Position numbers and translations under genes: made by a program. The notes below the pieces were generated by a model. That model was not told the DNA's origin. It searched no databases and saw only the letters and a list, made by a program, of their open reading frames with translations. From NCBI RefSeq assembly GCF_003182475.1, contig NZ_QGTS01000004.1, forward strand, positions 317,481-381,480: 64,000 nt of DNA, read 5' to 3'. Numbering within the stretch: position 1 is the stretch's first letter; every line of letters begins with the position of its first letter. Shown here in pieces: positions 62,403-64,000 of the stretch. The stretch is from Mangrovibacter plantisponsor. GTDB taxonomy: Bacteria; Pseudomonadota; Gammaproteobacteria; Enterobacterales; Enterobacteriaceae.

Positions 62403-64000
62403 ATGAAAACCCTGAAACACTGGCGCGTTGCGCATATTGATGAGCACCAGGCTGTACTGGATGTTGAGGAAAAGCATCAGCTCTGTATCACTCTTTTAGA
62501 ACCGGGTATGTTCCGGGTTAGCCTGAAACGCCAGGGTAACTGGAGCCTGGATCGCACCTGGTCTGTAGCGCCAGGAGGTGAAGACACCCCGTTTTCTGGC
62601 CGCCCGCGTGATGCGCTCACCGGGTTCACACTGCCTTCAATGGTGGCAGAACAACAGAATGATACCCTCACCCTTGCCAGTGAGCAGTTACGCGTAACCG
62701 TTCACCAGCCGTTATGGCTGGAATGGCATTACCGTGATACAGCAGGCGAGTGGCAGTTTATGGCAAGCGACAGGCCAACCAGTGCTTACCTGCTCAATGC
62801 TCATGGTGATGGCGTTGCCCACTACCAGCGCCGGTTTGCTCAGGACCGCTATTACGGCCTGGGTGAAAAAGCTGGCGACCTGGCTCGCAACGGCAAGCGT
62901 TATGAAATGCGTAATCTGGATGCCATGGGGTATAACGCCCAGTCAACAGACCCTTTATATAAACACGTACCATTTACCATCACCCACCGCCCGGATATCA
63001 GTTTCGGGTTGTTTTACGACAACCTGAGCAGTTGCTGGTTTGACTTAGGGAATGAGCTGGATAACTACCACACCGCCTACCGGCGCTGGCAGGCTGAGGC
63101 TGGCGATATTGACTACTATATTTTTTCCGGTAAACAGGTGCTGGATGTCACTAAAGCTTTTGTACGCCTCACCGGGAAAACCTTTTTCGGCCCGAAATGG
63201 AGCCTGGGTTACAGCGGCTCCACCATGCATTACACCGATGCACCGGATGCCCAAAACCAGTTAATGCAGTTTATTTCTCTGTGCCAGGAACATGCGATTC
63301 CTTGTGACTCATTCCAGCTCTCGTCGGGTTACACTTCCATTAACAACAAGCGTTATGTGTTTAACTGGAACTACGACAAAGTGCCTAATCCCAATGCACT
63401 CAGTGCTGCGTTCCATGATGCCGGGTTACGCCTGGCTGCTAATATCAAACCCTGCCTGTTGCAGGATCATCCGCAATATGCACAGGTCGCCGAACAAGGA
63501 TTGTTTATTCAGGATTCAGAAACCGGGCAGCCCGAACGTTCCAGTTTCTGGGATGACGAAGGCTCTCACCTGGACTTCACTAACCCCGCTACGATTGCCT
63601 GGTGGCAGGAAGGCGTTACCCGTCAGTTACTGGAAAAAGGCATCGATTCCACCTGGAATGACAATAACGAGTATGAAGTCTGGGATGGGGAAGCACGCTG
63701 CTTTGGCTTTGGGCAGCCTGTCGCCATTAAGCATATTCGCCCAGTGATGCCTTTACTGATGATGCGCGCCTCCATGGAAGCCCAACAGAAGTTTGCACCA
63801 GAAAAACGGCCATACCTGATTTCACGCTCGGGTTGCGCCGGGATGCAGCGCTACGTGCAGACCTGGAGTGGTGATAACCGAACCAACTGGCAAACCCTGC
63901 GCTATAACATCCGAATGGGCCTTGGGATGAGCCTGTCTGGCCTGTATAACGTCGGCCATGATGTTGGGGGCTTCTCGGGCGATAAACCAGACGCGGAACT
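62403..64000 (+). CDS. Glycoside hydrolase family 31 alpha-glycosidase (3' end outside window)
   Basis: Open from ATG at 62403 to the window end, 532 codons and incomplete. The N-terminal beta-sandwich (1 to about 215) is followed by the barrel: KWSLGYSGSTMHYTD, then nucleophile D420 in TWNDNNEYE and probable acid/base D491 in TWSGDNRTNW, with YLISRSGCAGMQRY between. These are GH31 signatures. Weak Shine-Dalgarno AAGGATAAG. It probably hydrolyses an alpha-glycoside imported by the adjacent ExuT-like carrier. The exact linkage cannot be read from sequence. Confidence 0.9.
   Translation, partial: MKTLKHWRVAHIDEHQAVLDVEEKHQLCITLLEPGMFRVSLKRQGNWSLDRTWSVAPGGEDTPFSGRPRDALTGFTLPSMVAEQQNDTLTLASEQLRVTVHQPLWLEWHYRDTAGEWQFMASDRPTSAYLLNAHGDGVAHYQRRFAQDRYYGLGEKAGDLARNGKRYEMRNLDAMGYNAQSTDPLYKHVPFTITHRPDISFGLFYDNLSSCWFDLGNELDNYHTAYRRWQAEAGDIDYYIFSGKQVLDVTKAFVRLTGKTFFGPKWSLGYSGSTMHYTDAPDAQNQLMQFISLCQEHAIPCDSFQLSSGYTSINNKRYVFNWNYDKVPNPNALSAAFHDAGLRLAANIKPCLLQDHPQYAQVAEQGLFIQDSETGQPERSSFWDDEGSHLDFTNPATIAWWQEGVTRQLLEKGIDSTWNDNNEYEVWDGEARCFGFGQPVAIKHIRPVMPLLMMRASMEAQQKFAPEKRPYLISRSGCAGMQRYVQTWSGDNRTNWQTLRYNIRMGLGMSLSGLYNVGHDVGGFSGDKPDAE

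Overview
The window is chromosomal DNA of a member of the Enterobacteriaceae. Almost every gene is recognisable as the orthologue of an E. coli K-12 gene, in the K-12 order but read in the opposite direction: trxB-cydDC-aat-infA-clpAS-cspD at the left through rimO-gsi-iaaA-moeAB at the right. Protein divergence and gene content rule out E. coli or Salmonella themselves. No IS, prophage, CRISPR, rRNA or tRNA was seen. Comparisons with K-12 rest on memory of that genome, not on an alignment.

Left third (1-21.8 kb): redox and translation housekeeping (trxB, cydDC, aat, infA), the ClpAS protease adaptor pair, cspD, an OLD-family nuclease (ybjD), aquaporin Z, the lysine exporter lysO, the NO-responsive hcp-hcr pair behind two NsrR-like boxes, then ltaE-ybjT-ybjS and the lipoproteins amiD and ybjP. 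Compared with K-12 I do not find serW (tRNA-Ser), macAB, ybjX or poxB.

Middle (22-35.8 kb): the arginine ABC system artPIQM plus artJ with ARG boxes, rlmC, ybjO, the putrescine importer potFGHI, ybjN, rimK, nfsA-ybjC, grxA and ybjM.

Accessory pocket (37.9-42.2 kb): between ybjL and ybjJ lie the sigma-E-dependent sRNA gene rybB, a Zur box with zinc-independent ribosomal protein paralogues rpmE2-rpmJ2 (the second only 46 codons), and a divergent two-gene unit made of a TonB-dependent outer-membrane receptor and a periplasmic class III binding protein. Upstream of the receptor is a 28-bp palindrome (two perfect 11-nt arms, 6-nt spacer) that fits the molybdate sensor ModE, with a near-consensus FNR box behind it. 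I read this as a candidate molybdate (or molybdenum-chelate) outer-membrane uptake system tied to anaerobic growth. This is the most interesting signal in the window and remains an inference.

Right third (42.2-64 kb): the transporters ybjJ and mdfA, a PmrA-box-preceded operon of two PAP2 phosphatases (one unassigned, one YbjG), deoR, dacC, gstB, bssR, rimO, the glutathione importer operon iaaA-gsiABCD, moeAB, and finally a LacI-type regulator divergent from an ExuT-like carrier and a GH31 alpha-glycosidase that runs off the end of the window.
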